Of a DNA stretch of 64,000 nucleotides, positions 53,392 through 63,319 are shown piece by piece (position 1 is the stretch's first letter; every line of letters begins with the position of its first letter). The DNA lies in the NCBI GenBank assembly GCA_022651245.1, contig JALCQM010000006.1:1-64000 (forward strand), given 5' to 3'. Position numbers and translations under genes: made by a program. Source of the stretch: Lactobacillus sp. (GTDB taxonomy: Bacteria; Bacillota; Bacilli; Lactobacillales; Lactobacillaceae). Below the pieces are notes generated by a model that saw nothing but the letters and a program-made list of their open reading frames with translations, did not search any database and was not told where the DNA came from.

Positions 53392-54720
53392 CTAATGACG
53401 TAAACCTTTGGGATACAAATTCTTGATCGTCCCGTTGACCAACTTGCCTAACGCGAAACCTTTTTGGTCACACGTCAGCAACACGAACCGCTTGCCTGTC
53501 AGCGCACTCGGCAGCAAATCACCATGCCGGTATTGCCGGTACTCGTCGGTAGAGACCGCCACCACCTGTTGGAACATCTCAGGCGCAAGCGCCGTCGCCA
53601 AACTATGCGATGGCTCGAACCGATTCTTCTTGAAGGTCCCGAGGTGCAAGCCGGCGCGGACCACCCGAACACGGCGCCAATCCAAAGCGGTTTCTGGTAC
53701 CGCAAACAGCTGGTCTTTGACCGCCAACAAGTGTCCAGCAGGGGCCTGCGTCAAGTTAGCTGCGACGAACGCGTCATAATCATGTCGCTGCGTCGCACTC
53801 AAGCGGCCCCACTGCGGCCCTTTACCGCGTGCTGGGGCGTCGCCCGCCTTGACGAAGCGGGCGACAAAATGGCCTTCCCCTTGCAGGTCTTGCGGCCACA
53901 ACCGCGCCGTATTCGCCACGGCCGGATCCCCTTTTGCCCACTCGGGACGCCCTGAGGCGATCCCGGCAGACTTTGCGATTGGCACTAAGGTCAGCGGTAA
54001 CGTCGCATTCGCCCATGACGCGATCTGTTCGTCTTCTTCCGGGCTGAAGGTGCACGTCGAATACACCAAGGTGCCGCCTGGCCGTAACATTTTCTCCGCC
54101 ATCACTAAGATCTCGCGCTGCCGCTGGGCACACTGCGCTGGATAGTCTGGGGTCCAATACTGCATCGCGTCAGGATCTTTGCGGAACATGCCTTCACCAG
54201 AACACGGGGCGTCGACTAAGATCCGGTCAAACGCCTCTGGCCAAGCAGCGGCGAGGCTATCCGGATCATTGTTCGTGATGACCGCATTGGTGAGGCCAAA
54301 ACGTTCAACGTTGCTGGCTAAAATTTTGGCCCGACTGCGGTTGATCTCATTGGTCACGAGCAACCCCGAGTGGCCCATGAAACTGGCGATATGCGTCGTT
54401 TTGCCACCTGGTGCCGCGCATAAATCCAAAACGCGCTCGCCAGGTTCAGGCGCCAACACCGTCGCCACAAATTGCGCGCTAGGTTCTTGGCTATAAACAT
54501 AACCTGCAACATGGTCGATCCCATTGCCATCGACCTTACCGTAATGCCCCCAGCCACTCCACGGAATCGCCGCACCGGCTTGGGTGAGCGGTGCTTCGGG
54601 CTTCAGCGGGTTCGTCCGGTAGCCGCTAGCAGCAGGCCGAGTAAACGTCGCCAAAAATGCCGGGGCATCGGCGCCTAATAACTGCTGATATTTAGTTTCG
54701 AATCCTTCTGGAAATGGCAT
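53392..54720 (-). CDS. RsmF-type rRNA cytosine-C5 methyltransferase
   Basis: A 442 aa NOL1/NOP2/Sun-family enzyme. SAM site VLDLCAAPGGKTTHIA, the two catalytic cysteines in DAPCSGEGMFRKDP and YSTCTFSPEEDE, and a C-terminal PUA-like part. Probably methylates 16S rRNA (RsmF class in Gram-positives). The gene starts at the last base of the upstream gene's stop, so both are co-translated. Confidence 0.9.
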   Translation of the reverse strand: MPFPEGFETKYQQLLGADAPAFLATFTRPAASGYRTNPLKPEAPLTQAGAAIPWSGWGHYGKVDGNGIDHVAGYVYSQEPSAQFVATVLAPEPGERVLDLCAAPGGKTTHIASFMGHSGLLVTNEINRSRAKILASNVERFGLTNAVITNNDPDSLAAAWPEAFDRILVDAPCSGEGMFRKDPDAMQYWTPDYPAQCAQRQREILVMAEKMLRPGGTLVYSTCTFSPEEDEQIASWANATLPLTLVPIAKSAGIASGRPEWAKGDPAVANTARLWPQDLQGEGHFVARFVKAGDAPARGKGPQWGRLSATQRHDYDAFVAANLTQAPAGHLLAVKDQLFAVPETALDWRRVRVVRAGLHLGTFKKNRFEPSHSLATALAPEMFQQVVAVSTDEYRQYRHGDLLPSALTGKRFVLLTCDQKGFALGKLVNGTIKNLYPKGLRH

Positions 54721-55679
54721 TATCGATTCCCTTCTCGATGATAGCGGGCGCGTAGCCCATAATAGGTGCCGGCACTAAACAGCGCCCATAACCCGGCGAC
54801 AAAAAAGAGCAACCGCCCATAGACGGTCAAATAAAAGGCGCTGGTCGCGATGACGCTGCCGATCACAGCTACGATCGCCGTATGCAACGTCGCTCGCGCC
54901 CATAATCCGCGGATGAAGCGCTCGGCCAACACGCTGTCCATGCCGCTGACTTGCCGCAGCGGCGCCATCCGTCCCAATAACCAGCTCAACCCCAACGTAA
55001 TCAAGGCTAAAGCCAACCCTGACAGTAGGGTCACTAAGTTTTGCGTCCACCAATTCTCGTCGCTGGTACCCGTTTGGTACCGGTACTGCGAAGTTGAAGA
55101 CGCCTGCACGGCCCGCTTAAGTTGGTTCGCTTGCCGCTTGATGTTCGGCCCGTCCGCAATCACCGTCAACTGTTTCACCGTCGGGGCGTTCGTGGCCGCA
55201 CTCGCATTCAAAAACTCGGCCCGGTTCAGTGGGCTATTGCGGCGCGTTGCCACGATCCCAAGCACCGGAATATAGTTCCCGGCACGAGGCCAATAACGTT
55301 GATTACTACCAGTATATAAGCGCTCGCTATCGGCGCGGCCAACCACGGCGACCGGCAACGTCGAGCGCAGATCCCCATCAGAAAACCACTGCCCTGACGA
55401 AACGGGCAACGACGCGTAGTCGCCTTTCCCGTAAAAATACACTAATCCGCCAGTGGTCTGAAATTGGACCTGCACATTATTGACCTTGGCTGCAGTCAGC
55501 CTGGTGACGGCCTGTGCCGGGGTCAACGCCGCAGATGTGTGTAAAACCAGCGCGTTGTCACTTAACCCGTTATGCGCCAGCCGGTCTGCATATTCCGCTT
55601 GATCGTGTCCCGACCAGGTCAACCCGGCCAACACGACCACAGCCAGCCACAGCAGGTCGATAAGTAATAATCGTTTCAC
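54720..55679 (-). CDS. MacB-like membrane protein, unknown function
   Basis: A 319 aa protein starting with GTG 55679. One N-terminal membrane helix (LLLIDLLWLAVVVLAGLTW), an extracytoplasmic domain of ~180 residues (GKGDYASLPVSSGQWFSDGD, LPVAVVGRADSERLY, IPVLGIVATRR) that resembles the MacB core domain of ABC permeases, and three C-terminal helices. No ATPase gene is nearby, and only one permease half-pattern is present. Could be an orphan FtsX/MacB-like permease. Confidence 0.55.
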   Translation of the reverse strand: MKRLLLIDLLWLAVVVLAGLTWSGHDQAEYADRLAHNGLSDNALVLHTSAALTPAQAVTRLTAAKVNNVQVQFQTTGGLVYFYGKGDYASLPVSSGQWFSDGDLRSTLPVAVVGRADSERLYTGSNQRYWPRAGNYIPVLGIVATRRNSPLNRAEFLNASAATNAPTVKQLTVIADGPNIKRQANQLKRAVQASSTSQYRYQTGTSDENWWTQNLVTLLSGLALALITLGLSWLLGRMAPLRQVSGMDSVLAERFIRGLWARATLHTAIVAVIGSVIATSAFYLTVYGRLLFFVAGLWALFSAGTYYGLRARYHREGNR

Positions 55680-55693
55680 GACGGCCTCCTGTC

Positions 55694-56431
55694 TTATTTC
55701 ATCAAATAAAGTCGTTCATTGATCGCATCAAACTGCGGCAATGCCCGGTTCAACGCTAACAACCGCCGGTCAGGCACAAACTGTGCTTGCGACCAGAATA
55801 ACCGGCTGTTCGTCGCCCCCTTACGCTCACCAATGACAAAAAAATGCAAATGGGGATAATGGCGGCGAAGCGTCGTCAAAAACTGCACATCATTCAAATC
55901 ATGGTCCGGGCTCCACGCCATCACCACAGCGTCCACCGCAGCGCCATACTGCCACAATGCGGCGGTCGCACCTAATGGCTGGATCGGCACCAACGGCGTC
56001 CGGCCCGTCATGTTCTCTTGCGTCCAGCTTAATGGATCCGTTGTGATCACGTGATTACCTTGCGCCTGCAAGCCAGCACTGATATAGCCATTGCCCGCGG
56101 CCACTTCTAAGTACCGCTGTGGACCAAAAAGCTGCTGCCACGTGGCAAACAACGATTGGGTGACAAAGGACCACATTCCATAATGATAGGCCACGTACTG
56201 ACGAAAATTGCGTAACAACGCATCCAATGCTTGCACCGCCGCAGGGTCGACCCCTGCAAGCACGGCCTCGGCGTAATCCGCAGGGGTAACGCCGAGGCGC
56301 ATCAATGGCCGCTTTGGTAGGCGGCGTTGCCGTAAGGCCGCACGAAACGCGGTCGCGGCAACGACTTGCTGATGAAGCGCCAAAACGTTGACTTGTTGAT
56401 CTAGCTGCACCAAACGCGGCCAATAGTCCAC
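55694..56431 (-). CDS. Class I SAM-dependent methyltransferase
   Basis: A 245 aa protein with motif I LEVAAGNGYISAGL and a following acidic-strand HVITTDPLSW. The substrate is unknown. GTG 56431 was chosen because GGGAGG lies 7 nt upstream; the TTG at 56437 is too close to it. It follows the terminator behind the sufT-like gene and precedes the MacB-like gene by 14 bp. Confidence 0.7.
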   Translation of the reverse strand: MDYWPRLVQLDQQVNVLALHQQVVAATAFRAALRQRRLPKRPLMRLGVTPADYAEAVLAGVDPAAVQALDALLRNFRQYVAYHYGMWSFVTQSLFATWQQLFGPQRYLEVAAGNGYISAGLQAQGNHVITTDPLSWTQENMTGRTPLVPIQPLGATAALWQYGAAVDAVVMAWSPDHDLNDVQFLTTLRRHYPHLHFFVIGERKGATNSRLFWSQAQFVPDRRLLALNRALPQFDAINERLYLMK

Positions 56432-56455
56432 GTGCAATCCTCCCTTCGACGCCAG

Positions 56456-56476
56456 AAAAAAACCGCCACCGGCGGT
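56456..56476 (-). terminator. Terminator of sufT-like gene
   Basis: On the - strand ACCGCC.GGTGGCGGT hairpin followed by seven T or more. Confidence 0.8.
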
Positions 56477-56477
56477 T

Positions 56478-56825
56478 TTAGTGGATCCCTAACGCCATCT
56501 TGGCATAGCGGCTCATCCGCTCTGGCCCCCAGGCTGGGTACCAAACCAAGTGGATATCGACGGATTTGATGCCATCGATGCCCAATAAGGCGCGATGGAT
56601 GTCTTCATCCAAGATATCGGTCAGCGGGCATCCCATGGTCGTCAAGGTCATCTCAACGTCACAATGGCCGTTTTCATCCAAATCGACCCCATAGATCAAG
56701 CCTAAGTTGATCAAATCGATCCCTAACTCAGGGTCTATGACCGTCTCTAAGGCTTCTAGGATCTCGCCTTTCATCTTGTCAAAATAAGCGCTATCGGTAG
56801 TCGTCGATTCTGGTTCTGTCGCCAT
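56478..56825 (-). CDS. SufT-like MIP18/DUF59 protein
   Basis: A 115 aa Fe-S cluster assembly/maturation factor candidate. The pattern VIDPELGIDLINLGLIYGV, VEMTLTTMGCPLTD (conserved Cys) and VDIHLVWYPAWGPERMS is typical. It is the second gene behind the tautomerase, 19 bp apart. Confidence 0.88.
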   Translation of the reverse strand: MATEPESTTTDSAYFDKMKGEILEALETVIDPELGIDLINLGLIYGVDLDENGHCDVEMTLTTMGCPLTDILDEDIHRALLGIDGIKSVDIHLVWYPAWGPERMSRYAKMALGIH

Positions 56826-56844
56826 AAGCGCTGCCTCCTGTCTA

Positions 56845-57030
56845 CTATTCGTCAGCTTTCAACACACCGCCAACGGCATAGTGCTCTTTTTGCATTTCGT
56901 TCAAGACGACATGGATATGTTCCTTCGGTGCGCCGGTGTTCTTGGCGATCGCCTCTGTGACGTCTTGGACCATCTGCCGCAGTTGCTCGCGTGAGCGGCC
57001 TTCGATCAAATCAATGTGTACGAGTGGCAT
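56845..57030 (-). CDS. 4-oxalocrotonate tautomerase family protein
   Basis: A 61 aa tautomerase with the catalytic Pro1 ([13 protein letters not shown]) and the conserved Arg-containing helix [15 protein letters not shown]. Members accept small enol/keto acids; the substrate here is unknown. The gene is divergent from pepD. Confidence 0.88.
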   Translation of the reverse strand: MPLVHIDLIEGRSREQLRQMVQDVTEAIAKNTGAPKEHIHVVLNEMQKEHYAVGGVLKADE

Positions 57031-57122
57031 ACGAATCCCCCTTCAACTTGTATGCAATCATTCTAGCACAGGATGCCGAACAAGGCCACGTTAGGTATAA
57101 TAGACAAAAAAGGAGGCAGATT

Positions 57123-58529
57123 ATGCCAACACGTAGCTCATGTACCAGTATCTTGATCGGAAAAAAAGCCAGTGCCGACGGGTCGGTGATGATCGGCCGC
57201 AATGAAGACAGCAAAGCGGCCTGGCCAAAGCATTTGGTTGTGCGGCCCGCACAGCCAGCCGCGCAAACCTTCACCTCAGAAGCCACCGCCTTCCAGCTTG
57301 ATTTGCCAGCAAACGCCTTGCAGTATACGGCAACGCCAGAATGGACCGACGAATTCGGCGTCTTCGAAGAATCTGGCATCAACAGCGCTGGCGTCGCCAT
57401 GAGTGCTACCGAAAGTGCTTATGCTAACGCACGCGTTTTGGCCTATGACCCCTTCGTCACAGACGGGATTCTCGAAGAAGCCATGGTCACCGTGGTGCTA
57501 CCGTTCGTGACCTCCGCCCGCGCTGGGGTTCAGCGACTAGGCGACATCATTACCACTTACGGCACCGGCGAAGCCAATGGCGTGTTATTCGCCGATCACG
57601 ACGAAGCCTGGTATATGGAAATCGCCACCGGCCACCAATGGGTCGCGCAACGCATCCCCGATGACCAATACGCCGTCGTCGCCAACCAGCTGGCCATTCA
57701 AGTGATCGACTTCGCTGCGCCGGACGTCATGACCAGCCCAGGATTGCAGGAATTCGCGCAGTCTCACCACCTTTGGCAGCCTGGGACGCCATTCAACTTC
57801 CGCCAGCTGTTTGGGACGTACAGCGCTTTTGACCGCACGTATAACACTCCCCGGGTCTGGGACGGACAACGCCGCTTGACGCCTAGCCGCCCGGCTGAGC
57901 CGACCGCGAGTGACTTACCGTTCACCTTACGGCCAGATCGCCCGTTGCAAGTCGATGACGCATTTGCCGTTTTGGGTAGTCATTATCAGGAAACAGCCTA
58001 TGACCCAGCTGATCCTAACGCCAGCACGCCGCACCGTTTTCGCCCGATCAGCTTAGCCAGAACCCAAGAGGCCCACGTCTTACAACTACGGCCAAACTTG
58101 CCGCAGGCGATCGCCGACATTCACTGGCTCGCCTTAGGGGTCGCCGCAGAAAGTCAATTTGTGCCTTTCTTTGCCGGTGCCCGTGAATTTCCTGCCGACT
58201 ATGGGCGCGGCGGCTTGCCTGCCAGCCTTGATTCGGCCTACTGGCAATACAAGCTCGCCGGCGTCTTGATCGACGCCCACTTTACGCGCTTCAGCCGTGA
58301 TCTTGACGCCGTGCAACAACAGACCCATGCCCGGCTGCTTGCCAGTATCGCCCAAGCGGATCAGGCGAGCACCGGATTGGCTGCCGACGCGCTGGCGGCT
58401 TTGGCCACAACCGCAAGCGCCGCTAATGCCGACATCGCCCGTAGCGCCTGGCAGGCCTTCACCATGCAGCTGCTACAAACCAGCACCGATCTCAGCCCCT
58501 TGAACTTCAACACCGATGCCAATCTATAA
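57123..58529 (+). CDS. pepD: C69 family dipeptidase
   Basis: A 468 aa N-terminal-nucleophile dipeptidase. The catalytic Cys is Cys6 in TRSSCTSILIGKKA, followed by SADGSVMIGRNED and a WYMEIATGHQW strand. Length is typical of lactobacillar PepD (about 470 aa). ATG 57123 has AAAAGGAGG upstream; the frame opens earlier without support. Confidence 0.92.
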   Translation: MPTRSSCTSILIGKKASADGSVMIGRNEDSKAAWPKHLVVRPAQPAAQTFTSEATAFQLDLPANALQYTATPEWTDEFGVFEESGINSAGVAMSATESAYANARVLAYDPFVTDGILEEAMVTVVLPFVTSARAGVQRLGDIITTYGTGEANGVLFADHDEAWYMEIATGHQWVAQRIPDDQYAVVANQLAIQVIDFAAPDVMTSPGLQEFAQSHHLWQPGTPFNFRQLFGTYSAFDRTYNTPRVWDGQRRLTPSRPAEPTASDLPFTLRPDRPLQVDDAFAVLGSHYQETAYDPADPNASTPHRFRPISLARTQEAHVLQLRPNLPQAIADIHWLALGVAAESQFVPFFAGAREFPADYGRGGLPASLDSAYWQYKLAGVLIDAHFTRFSRDLDAVQQQTHARLLASIAQADQASTGLAADALAALATTASAANADIARSAWQAFTMQLLQTSTDLSPLNFNTDANL

Positions 58530-58612
58530 CAAGCGGCCAAAAACCACACCGCGATCGGCTATGCGGCTTATCAGCCGGTCGGGCCGTGCTGGCAAAGCAA
58601 CTCGCACAAGGT

Positions 58613-58656
58613 CCAAAAAGAGAGGACAACCCCTGACGGGCTCGTCCTCTCTTTAT
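58613..58656. terminator. Bidirectional terminator
   Basis: AAAGAGAGGACGA.. arms (58614-58625 and 58641-58654) flanked by A- and T-runs, between convergent pepD and nif3. Confidence 0.85.
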
Positions 58657-58658
58657 TT

Positions 58659-59450
58659 TTACATGAACGTAAAAGGGTCGGTGCTCAGTTGTGACGGCAC
58701 GACCGTGAGCGGCCAATCAGCCGCTTGTGCCCACTGCCGCAATAAAGCAGTCACCTGGGTTTTCATGATGGCTTCGATATGGTGACCAGGATCAATCACG
58801 GGCAGGTCATAGGCCAACATGTCGTGGCCGGTATGGTAGTAAACATCCCCGGTCACATACACGTCTGCGCCTGCCGATTGCGCCGCGCGGAAAAACTTCC
58901 CGCCATCGCCGCCTAATACCGCCACTCGCCGCACCGGACGCGCCAAGTCGTTAGCAATCACCCGCAACCCGTTTAGCGAAAAGGCCGTTTTCACTTGTGC
59001 GACAAATGCGGCTAAACTCATGGTTTCCGGCAGCTCGCCGATCCGGCCCATGGCGGCTTCCGGCCCGTCATCGATAAACGGTTGGACTGCACTCAGTCCC
59101 AATGCCGCCGCCAACCAATCATTCATGCCGCCGGTGGCGCGGTCTAGGTTCGTATGCGCCGCGTAGACCAGCAAGCCATGCCGCACGCATTCGGCATACA
59201 TTTCATTTTGCGGGACGGCTAGGTCAAACGGTTGGACGGGCCGAAACATTGCCGGATGGTGTGCAAAGAGCATGTCTGCACCGGCGGCCACTGCTTCTTG
59301 CACCACTTCCGGACGGACATCCAACGTCACCATGACCTTATGCACGGATTGATCCAGGCGCCCGATCTGTAAGCCGATCGGATCTCCTGGAACCGCCAGC
59401 GTTTGCGGTGCAAATTGTTCAAAACGAGTGATCAAAGTTTCAGCGCGCAT
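58659..59450 (-). CDS. Nif3-like dinuclear metal centre protein
   Basis: A 263 aa Nif3/YqfO-family protein (short form without the middle domain). Metal-binding motifs FAHHPAMFRP, VYAAHTNLDRATGGMND and the C-terminal DPGHHIEA are present. Reported activities include GTP cyclohydrolase I type 2 annotation, but the role is not settled. It overlaps trmK by 11 nt, a widely conserved pair. Confidence 0.9.
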   Translation of the reverse strand: MRAETLITRFEQFAPQTLAVPGDPIGLQIGRLDQSVHKVMVTLDVRPEVVQEAVAAGADMLFAHHPAMFRPVQPFDLAVPQNEMYAECVRHGLLVYAAHTNLDRATGGMNDWLAAALGLSAVQPFIDDGPEAAMGRIGELPETMSLAAFVAQVKTAFSLNGLRVIANDLARPVRRVAVLGGDGGKFFRAAQSAGADVYVTGDVYYHTGHDMLAYDLPVIDPGHHIEAIMKTQVTALLRQWAQAADWPLTVVPSQLSTDPFTFM

Positions 59451-60138
59451 CCCGAACCTCCTGTAAAATCGCCAACCGGTCAGCCTCAGCCGCCACCTTC
59501 TCCGCAGAGACGCTATTCGCCTGCCGCATACCCGCCAGGACCCGTTGTGAAGTCGCGATCAGGCGGTCAAGTTGAGCTAAGAACAACGGGCTACGTTTTT
59601 GCCGCAACACGGGCCCTAAAATCAGATCAGCCTCCGTATACGGCACTTCTGGCTTCGTTTGCCCCGCCACGATGATCGGATAGACATGCCCTTCATCTTC
59701 TAGCAACGCTTCATCTAAAATGCCAAACTCATGCGCCGCCAACCACGCGCGCACCGTGTAATCGTCCCGATTCGGCTCGAGGATCAACGTCTCGGTCCCA
59801 TCCAGGTGGGCCGCGCCTGCCGTCAAAATATCACCCATCAGCTGGCCGCCCATACCGGCAATGATCACGGTATCGATGCCATCTTCTGGTCGCAGTCCTT
59901 CTAACCCATCGGCTTGGCGGACCACGATGCGGTCTTGGACGCCAGCGTTGGCAACGTTAGCCCGGGCAATCGCACAAGGCCCAGCACCGATATCAGACGC
60001 GACCGCAAAGGCGATCATCTCGGCTTGGGCTAAGGCGATTGGGATATAAGCATGATCTGTGCCAATGTCAGCGAGACGGGCACCTGGTTCGACGAAGCTG
60101 GCGATGCGTTCAAGGCGCTTGGATAAGTGAATAGTCAT
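59440..60138 (-). CDS. trmK: tRNA (adenine22-N1)-methyltransferase
   Basis: A 232 aa TrmK. SAM site LADIGTDHAYIPIALAQ, catalytic DTVIIAGMGGQL, then QPNRDDYTVRAWL-like LEPNRDDYTVRAWL, and a C-terminal coiled-coil helix. ATG 60138 has AAAAGGAGTG upstream; the frame extends 13 codons more without SD. Order rpoD-trmK-nif3 is typical of Bacilli. Confidence 0.93.
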   Translation of the reverse strand: MTIHLSKRLERIASFVEPGARLADIGTDHAYIPIALAQAEMIAFAVASDIGAGPCAIARANVANAGVQDRIVVRQADGLEGLRPEDGIDTVIIAGMGGQLMGDILTAGAAHLDGTETLILEPNRDDYTVRAWLAAHEFGILDEALLEDEGHVYPIIVAGQTKPEVPYTEADLILGPVLRQKRSPLFLAQLDRLIATSQRVLAGMRQANSVSAEKVAAEADRLAILQEVRDAR

Positions 60139-60179
60139 AATGCACTCCTTTTGAAATAAACTACTCTCAGTATACAAAA

Positions 60180-60204
60180 AAACCGCCGATAACGGCGGTT
60201 TTTC
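60180..60204 (-). terminator. Terminator after rpoD
   Basis: AACCGCCGTTATCGGCGGTTTTT on the - strand (about 60181-60203): ACCGCC/GGCGGT with T-run. Confidence 0.8.
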
Positions 60205-60210
60205 TCCACG

Positions 60211-61323
60211 CTATTCCAAGAAATCCTTGAGCTGCTTCGAACGGCTCGGATGGCGTAGCTTCCGCAACGCCTTGGCTTCGATCTGGCGAATCCGCTCACG
60301 GGTCACGCCAAAGACCTTCCCCACTTCTTCCAGTGTCCGTGTCCGCCCGTCATCGAGGCCGAAGCGTAACCGTAAGACGTTTTCTTCACGGTCCGTTAAG
60401 GTATCCAAGACGCTTTCTAGTTGCTCTTTAAGCAACTCGTAGCTGGCATGGTCTTCTGGTGAGGTGGCATCTTGGTCTTCGATAAAGTCCCCTAGATGCG
60501 AATCGTCCTCTTCACCGATAGGCGTTTCCAAGGAAACGGGTTCTTGCGCGATCTTCAAGATCTCACGCACCTTATCGGTTGGCATATCCATTTCGGCACC
60601 GATTTCTTCTGGGGTAGGTTCGCGGCCCAGATCCTGAAGCAGTTGCCGCTGGATCCGGATCAACTTGTTGATGGTTTCGACCATGTGCACAGGGATACGG
60701 ATCGTCCGCGCCTGATCGGCGATCGCACGGGTGATCGCCTGCCGAATCCACCAAGTGGCGTAGGTGGAGAACTTGAACCCTTTGCGGTAGTCGAACTTCT
60801 CGACCGCCTTCATCAAGCCCATGTTCCCTTCTTGGATCAGATCCAAAAACTGCATCCCCCGGCCAACATACCGCTTGGCGATCGAAACCACCAACCGTAA
60901 GTTAGCTTCTGCTAAGCGTTGCTTGGCTTCTTGATCGCCTTGCTCGATCTTCAAGGCCAAAGCCACTTCTTCATCAGCCGTCAGCAAGTTGACCCGGCCG
61001 ATTTCTTTGAGGTACATCCGCACAGGGTCGTTGATCTTCACGCCACTAGGAGCGCTCAGGTCTTTCATTTCTTTTTTGGTGACCGCTTTGGTCCGCTTGA
61101 GCGCGTGTGCCGTTGGGTCACCATTCTTGTCGACGATCGAGATCCCGTTGTCTTCTAAGCGCTGCATCAAATCATCAACAGCTTCACTCTTCAGCGAAAA
61201 CGGCTTAACGATCTTATCGACTAAATCGTCGTTCGTGATCTGCTTTTCTTTCTTGTACTTTTTGATCACATCTTTAACCGCAGCATCATATTTTGGATCT
61301 GTCTTGGTCGTCTTTTCAGCCAT
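60211..61323 (-). CDS. rpoD: RNA polymerase primary sigma factor
   Basis: A 370 aa sigma-A. Region 1.2 [16 protein letters not shown], 2.3-2.4 [20 protein letters not shown], region 3 and region 4.2 [20 protein letters not shown] are intact. It directs transcription from the TTGACA/TATAAT promoters used throughout. It lies 34 bp after dnaG. Confidence 0.97.
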   Translation of the reverse strand: MAEKTTKTDPKYDAAVKDVIKKYKKEKQITNDDLVDKIVKPFSLKSEAVDDLMQRLEDNGISIVDKNGDPTAHALKRTKAVTKKEMKDLSAPSGVKINDPVRMYLKEIGRVNLLTADEEVALALKIEQGDQEAKQRLAEANLRLVVSIAKRYVGRGMQFLDLIQEGNMGLMKAVEKFDYRKGFKFSTYATWWIRQAITRAIADQARTIRIPVHMVETINKLIRIQRQLLQDLGREPTPEEIGAEMDMPTDKVREILKIAQEPVSLETPIGEEDDSHLGDFIEDQDATSPEDHASYELLKEQLESVLDTLTDREENVLRLRFGLDDGRTRTLEEVGKVFGVTRERIRQIEAKALRKLRHPSRSKQLKDFLE

Positions 61324-61357
61324 TAAAGTTCCTCCTTCGAGGCGGTCGCCCGCCTCC

Positions 61358-63184
61358 TTAAACGTTACTGTTGGTCTTATAAGCGCGCATCAAGTCGAGG
61401 TATTGAATACTCAGCTTCGTGACCCCAGTCTTATCCCCCAGCTGCTGCGCTTGTCGCAAGGCCTGCTTGACTTGTTGCAACTGCGAATAAGTCTGGTTTG
61501 CCTCGATCAACGCAATCAGGTCATCGATCAACTCAGATTCCGGCTCCGGCAACTGCGCCTGCATTGACACATCGGTCGCCGTTGTCATCAGCTCGGGCGG
61601 GATCTGATCGAGATACGCCGCAAACTCTGGTTGCGGCGTATTCGCCGTGTAGGCGATCCACGCCGCAAAAAGTTGCTGATAAGGCGGATGCGCAAACTGA
61701 AAATCGCGCGTATGCAACCGGCGGGCGATCGTCGGTTCCTGCCACGCGTAAAATAACAACTCCCGCTCGGCCCGCTCAAACTTGTCATAATGCGGCGTTG
61801 CAGGTGCTGTCGTCGCGGGTTGCCCCGGATAATCCAGCACCGGTGGCGCCTCATCTGGCAGCGGTGGGGCGTCACTCGGTAGCGGGGCAACTTGCGGTAG
61901 CGATAACCGCAAATCGGCGACCGCCACGTTCGTCACGGCACTGACTTGCTGCAGATAAACCGTCTGTGCTGCCGGCTCTCTGACCCGCGCAACCTTTGCT
62001 AAGGCGGCGTCGATATACGCCAGCCGGTCGCGATCATTGGTCATGTCCTTATTGCCTGCCATGAAGTGGAGCTGGAAGGCCAGCGGGGTCAGCACCTGCT
62101 GCAACTGTTGTTGAAACGCCTCAGCACCATGCGACTTGATATACTCATCAGGATCTTGTTGATCGGGGAGCACCACGACGTTCGTTTCAAGGCGTGGATG
62201 CGTCCCCACCAGCGTTAAGGCGCGATCCGTCGCTTTTTGCCCCGGCGTGTCCCCGTCGTAACAAATGATCAGCTGGCGCGTCTGGTGCGCGATGATCTGC
62301 ACTTGTTCTTGCGTCAAACTCGTGCCCATTGAGGCGATCCCGACCGGTACCCCGGCTTGATAAGCCGCAATCACATCCATGAAGCCTTCGAACAAAACCG
62401 CCGCGCCGTAGCTTTTGAACGCCGACTTAGCGGCATCGAGGTTGAACAAGACGTCTCGCTTATTAAACAAGCTCGTTTCGGGACTATTCAGATACTTGGC
62501 CTGAGCGTCCCCCGCCAAGATCCGCCCAGAAAAGCCGATCACAGCCCCATTGGCATCTTTGAGTGGAAACATGACGCGATCTTTGAAGCGGGCGTGTAAG
62601 GCGCCTTCTTGATTCTCGACGAATAAGCCGCTGGCCCGCTGCGTCGCGTAGTCGATCCCTTTTTCCTTCAAAAACGCCAACATGAACGCGTTATCCGCAG
62701 GCGCGTAACCGATCTCAAAGTGATCGATCGTCTCCCGCGTCAGGCCACGCTTGGTCAGGTAAGCCAAAGCCGCTTCACCACTGACCGTGTTCACCAACAA
62801 ATGGTGGCACAAATCCGTCACCTCGCGCAGCAACTTCTTTTGCGCCGTTTTTGCTGGGTCCTCTGGCGCCTGATTGCTAGTGGTTTGAATCTGCACGGGG
62901 ATATGAGCGAAAGCCGCTACCTTAGCCACCGCCTCGGGAAAGCTGAGGTGGTCATAGTCCATCACGAAGGTAAAAACATTCCCGCCACGGCCACAAGAAA
63001 AACACTTAAAGATCTGTTTTGATTCATTGACCGAAAAAGAGGGCGTATTCTCATCATGGAAGGGACAGCGCCCAAAGAGGTTCTGGCCCTTCGACTGGAG
63101 CGACACATACTGGCCTATATAATCAGCGATATTAACCGTGGTCCGAATCTGATCCACCGTAGCTTCCGGAATCATGCCTGCCAC
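61358..63184 (-). CDS. dnaG: DNA primase
   Basis: A 608 aa primase. CHC2 zinc finger ([13 protein letters not shown]...[11 protein letters not shown]), TOPRIM core ([29 protein letters not shown]) and a C-terminal DnaB-binding part. GTG 63184 was chosen since AAGGAG lies 7 nt upstream; ATG 63175, three codons later, is the alternative. A promoter and a hairpin with T-run lie in the leader. dnaG-rpoD is the classical macromolecular-synthesis operon. Confidence 0.95.
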   Translation of the reverse strand: MAGMIPEATVDQIRTTVNIADYIGQYVSLQSKGQNLFGRCPFHDENTPSFSVNESKQIFKCFSCGRGGNVFTFVMDYDHLSFPEAVAKVAAFAHIPVQIQTTSNQAPEDPAKTAQKKLLREVTDLCHHLLVNTVSGEAALAYLTKRGLTRETIDHFEIGYAPADNAFMLAFLKEKGIDYATQRASGLFVENQEGALHARFKDRVMFPLKDANGAVIGFSGRILAGDAQAKYLNSPETSLFNKRDVLFNLDAAKSAFKSYGAAVLFEGFMDVIAAYQAGVPVGIASMGTSLTQEQVQIIAHQTRQLIICYDGDTPGQKATDRALTLVGTHPRLETNVVVLPDQQDPDEYIKSHGAEAFQQQLQQVLTPLAFQLHFMAGNKDMTNDRDRLAYIDAALAKVARVREPAAQTVYLQQVSAVTNVAVADLRLSLPQVAPLPSDAPPLPDEAPPVLDYPGQPATTAPATPHYDKFERAERELLFYAWQEPTIARRLHTRDFQFAHPPYQQLFAAWIAYTANTPQPEFAAYLDQIPPELMTTATDVSMQAQLPEPESELIDDLIALIEANQTYSQLQQVKQALRQAQQLGDKTGVTKLSIQYLDLMRAYKTNSNV

Positions 63185-63217
63185 ACGCTCACTCCTTCCC
63201 AAAGCCTGAATAGCGGT

Positions 63218-63249
63218 AAAAAGTCGCACTTCGAGGTGAAATGCGACTT
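63218..63249 (-). terminator. Leader hairpin with T-run before dnaG
   Basis: On the - strand AAGTCGCA..TTC / GAAG.TGCGACTT followed by TTTTT, 34 nt upstream of the dnaG start and downstream of the promoter at 63285-63313. It could attenuate dnaG-rpoD transcription. Confidence 0.65.
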
Positions 63250-63284
63250 CATTGACCGTTTCGTTGCACAATAATGCAACCTAT

Positions 63285-63313
63285 AGTATAGCTGATGCGC
63301 GAAAAGAATGCAA
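63285..63313 (-). promoter_or_regulatory. dnaG-rpoD promoter
   Basis: TTGCAT (63308-63313), 17 nt, TATACT (63285-63290) on the - strand. A small TTGCA/TGCAA hairpin follows at 63264-63279. Confidence 0.65.
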
Positions 63314-63319
63314 GTGGGA

